Positions 53,393 to 64,000 of a stretch of 64,000 nt of DNA are shown here, one piece after another. Below the pieces are notes generated by a model, which was not told the DNA's origin, ran no database searches, and saw only the letters and a list, made by a program, of their open reading frames with translations. The stretch spans positions 7,394,823-7,458,822 of the forward strand of contig OZ025252.1 of NCBI GenBank assembly GCA_964019135.1, in the 5' to 3' direction. Position 1 is the stretch's first letter. Each line of letters begins with the position of its first letter. This stretch comes from Arenicola marina (lineage: Eukaryota > Annelida > Polychaeta > Arenicolidae). The position numbers were made by a program, and so were the translations under genes.

Positions 53393-54036
53393 TGAGCAAC
53401 AACAACAATTACCCAGATTGTGTCTTGCCAGAATAGTTAGTGATTAGTTTCCTTGAATTGGAAACACCAGTGCTTTTAAATCTCACGAACAAAACGCAAA
53501 CTGTTGATCAGCGATTTATTGTTATTAATTATTGATACAAATCGGAGCACTTTACAGTGGACCAAACTGTTTCCTGCCCTCATTTATGTAATGATATTTG
53601 TTGAGTGATAATGTATGGTATTCTTCAGCAACTTCTGGTTACTGTTCTGTGCTGACTATGGTATTAGGAATGTGTCGTATTTGGCAATAGATTTGGCAGT
53701 ATTATAGATTGATACTCCCATTTTCAGCGTGACCATGCGCATTGATAGTAAAGATAGTAATAAGAATGGTAACTCCTGTTGTGTATCTTATTCTGTTATT
53801 GATTTAATTGACCTTCCTCCCGACTAACCATGCGATCGTTTAGTTTATATGTATACATTTGTATCTGATGTTGAGGATTAAAGCTATATTGCGCCTCAGA
53901 ATTGTGCCTGTCAACAAGTTTCAAACTGGACTGAGCATGTTTGTGGCGGTGGTCGCATGCCCCAACTATTGCGTGTCCCCGCATGTCACCGCTGTGATTT
54001 TGAAACTTTGGTTGGGCTATTCAACTATTAATCTAA

Positions 54037-54047
54037 AATAAAATAAA
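54037..54047 (+). promoter_or_regulatory. Candidate poly(A) signals of SELENON
   Basis: Two overlapping AATAAA hexamers about 650 nt after the stop codon. They would define a 3' UTR of 53393 to about 54065, in which the required SECIS element should lie. Confidence 0.6.
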
Positions 54048-63991
<9,944 letters not shown>

Positions 63992-64000
63992 TAGCTGTAC

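Noticed and set aside
53925..54005. Hairpin GGCGGTG / CACCGCT in the SELENON 3' UTR as the SECIS element
   Set aside because: The stem is good and an AA lies in the loop region, but the 5' side lacks the ATGA quartet beside the stem.

Overview
The window is animal nuclear DNA. Genes are split by GT-AG introns, there are tRNA-derived SINEs, and the proteins are typical of metazoans (two claudin-like four-pass membrane proteins, Dicer, selenoprotein N, an EML5/6-type microtubule-binding WD protein, ALKBH6). Compact introns and a very heavy minisatellite load suggest an invertebrate, perhaps a marine lophotrochozoan such as a mollusc. That placement is inference, and no species can be named from the sequence.

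Layout: 1-4847 has no recognised gene. 4967-6495 (+) is claudin-like gene A, followed by a 37-bp minisatellite and a poly(A) signal near 8069. 11568-14821 (+) is claudin-like gene B. 16529-18588 (-) is ALKBH6 with its first coding exon not found. 21196-22716 is a 20-bp satellite-like array, and 23211-24720 holds a palindrome and a long inverted repeat. 25321-41233 (+) is a complete Dicer of about 2,986 residues. 46515-53392 (+) is selenoprotein N with an in-frame UGA (Sec). 56355-63964 (+) is the 5' part of an EML5/6-like gene that runs off the window. The exon models join in consistent phase throughout.

The most striking feature is a repeated type of structure. In four of the six genes the end of a coding exon together with its 5' splice site has been tandemly amplified into the following intron: 28 donor copies in Dicer (66-bp unit), 26 in SELENON (58-bp unit), about 18 in claudin B (G-rich unit) and 3 in the EML gene (61-62 bp). 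In SELENON the acceptor of the same intron is also duplicated. Where I followed the frame, using a downstream donor copy would bring in an early stop, so the copies look like decoys for the true donor. I know of no standard name for such splice-site-centred minisatellites.

The Dicer protein is itself unusual. One 5,434-nt exon carries two in-frame coding minisatellites (20 x 17 residues before RNase IIIa, 20 x 14 residues between RNase IIIa and IIIb). The helicase P-loop is degenerate, while the RNase III catalytic signatures are kept. Several unrelated arrays share the palindrome TGACGTCA. The mobile fraction includes a SINE family with target-site duplications, one truncated copy lodged in a splice donor, and a small inverted-repeat DNA element present twice.
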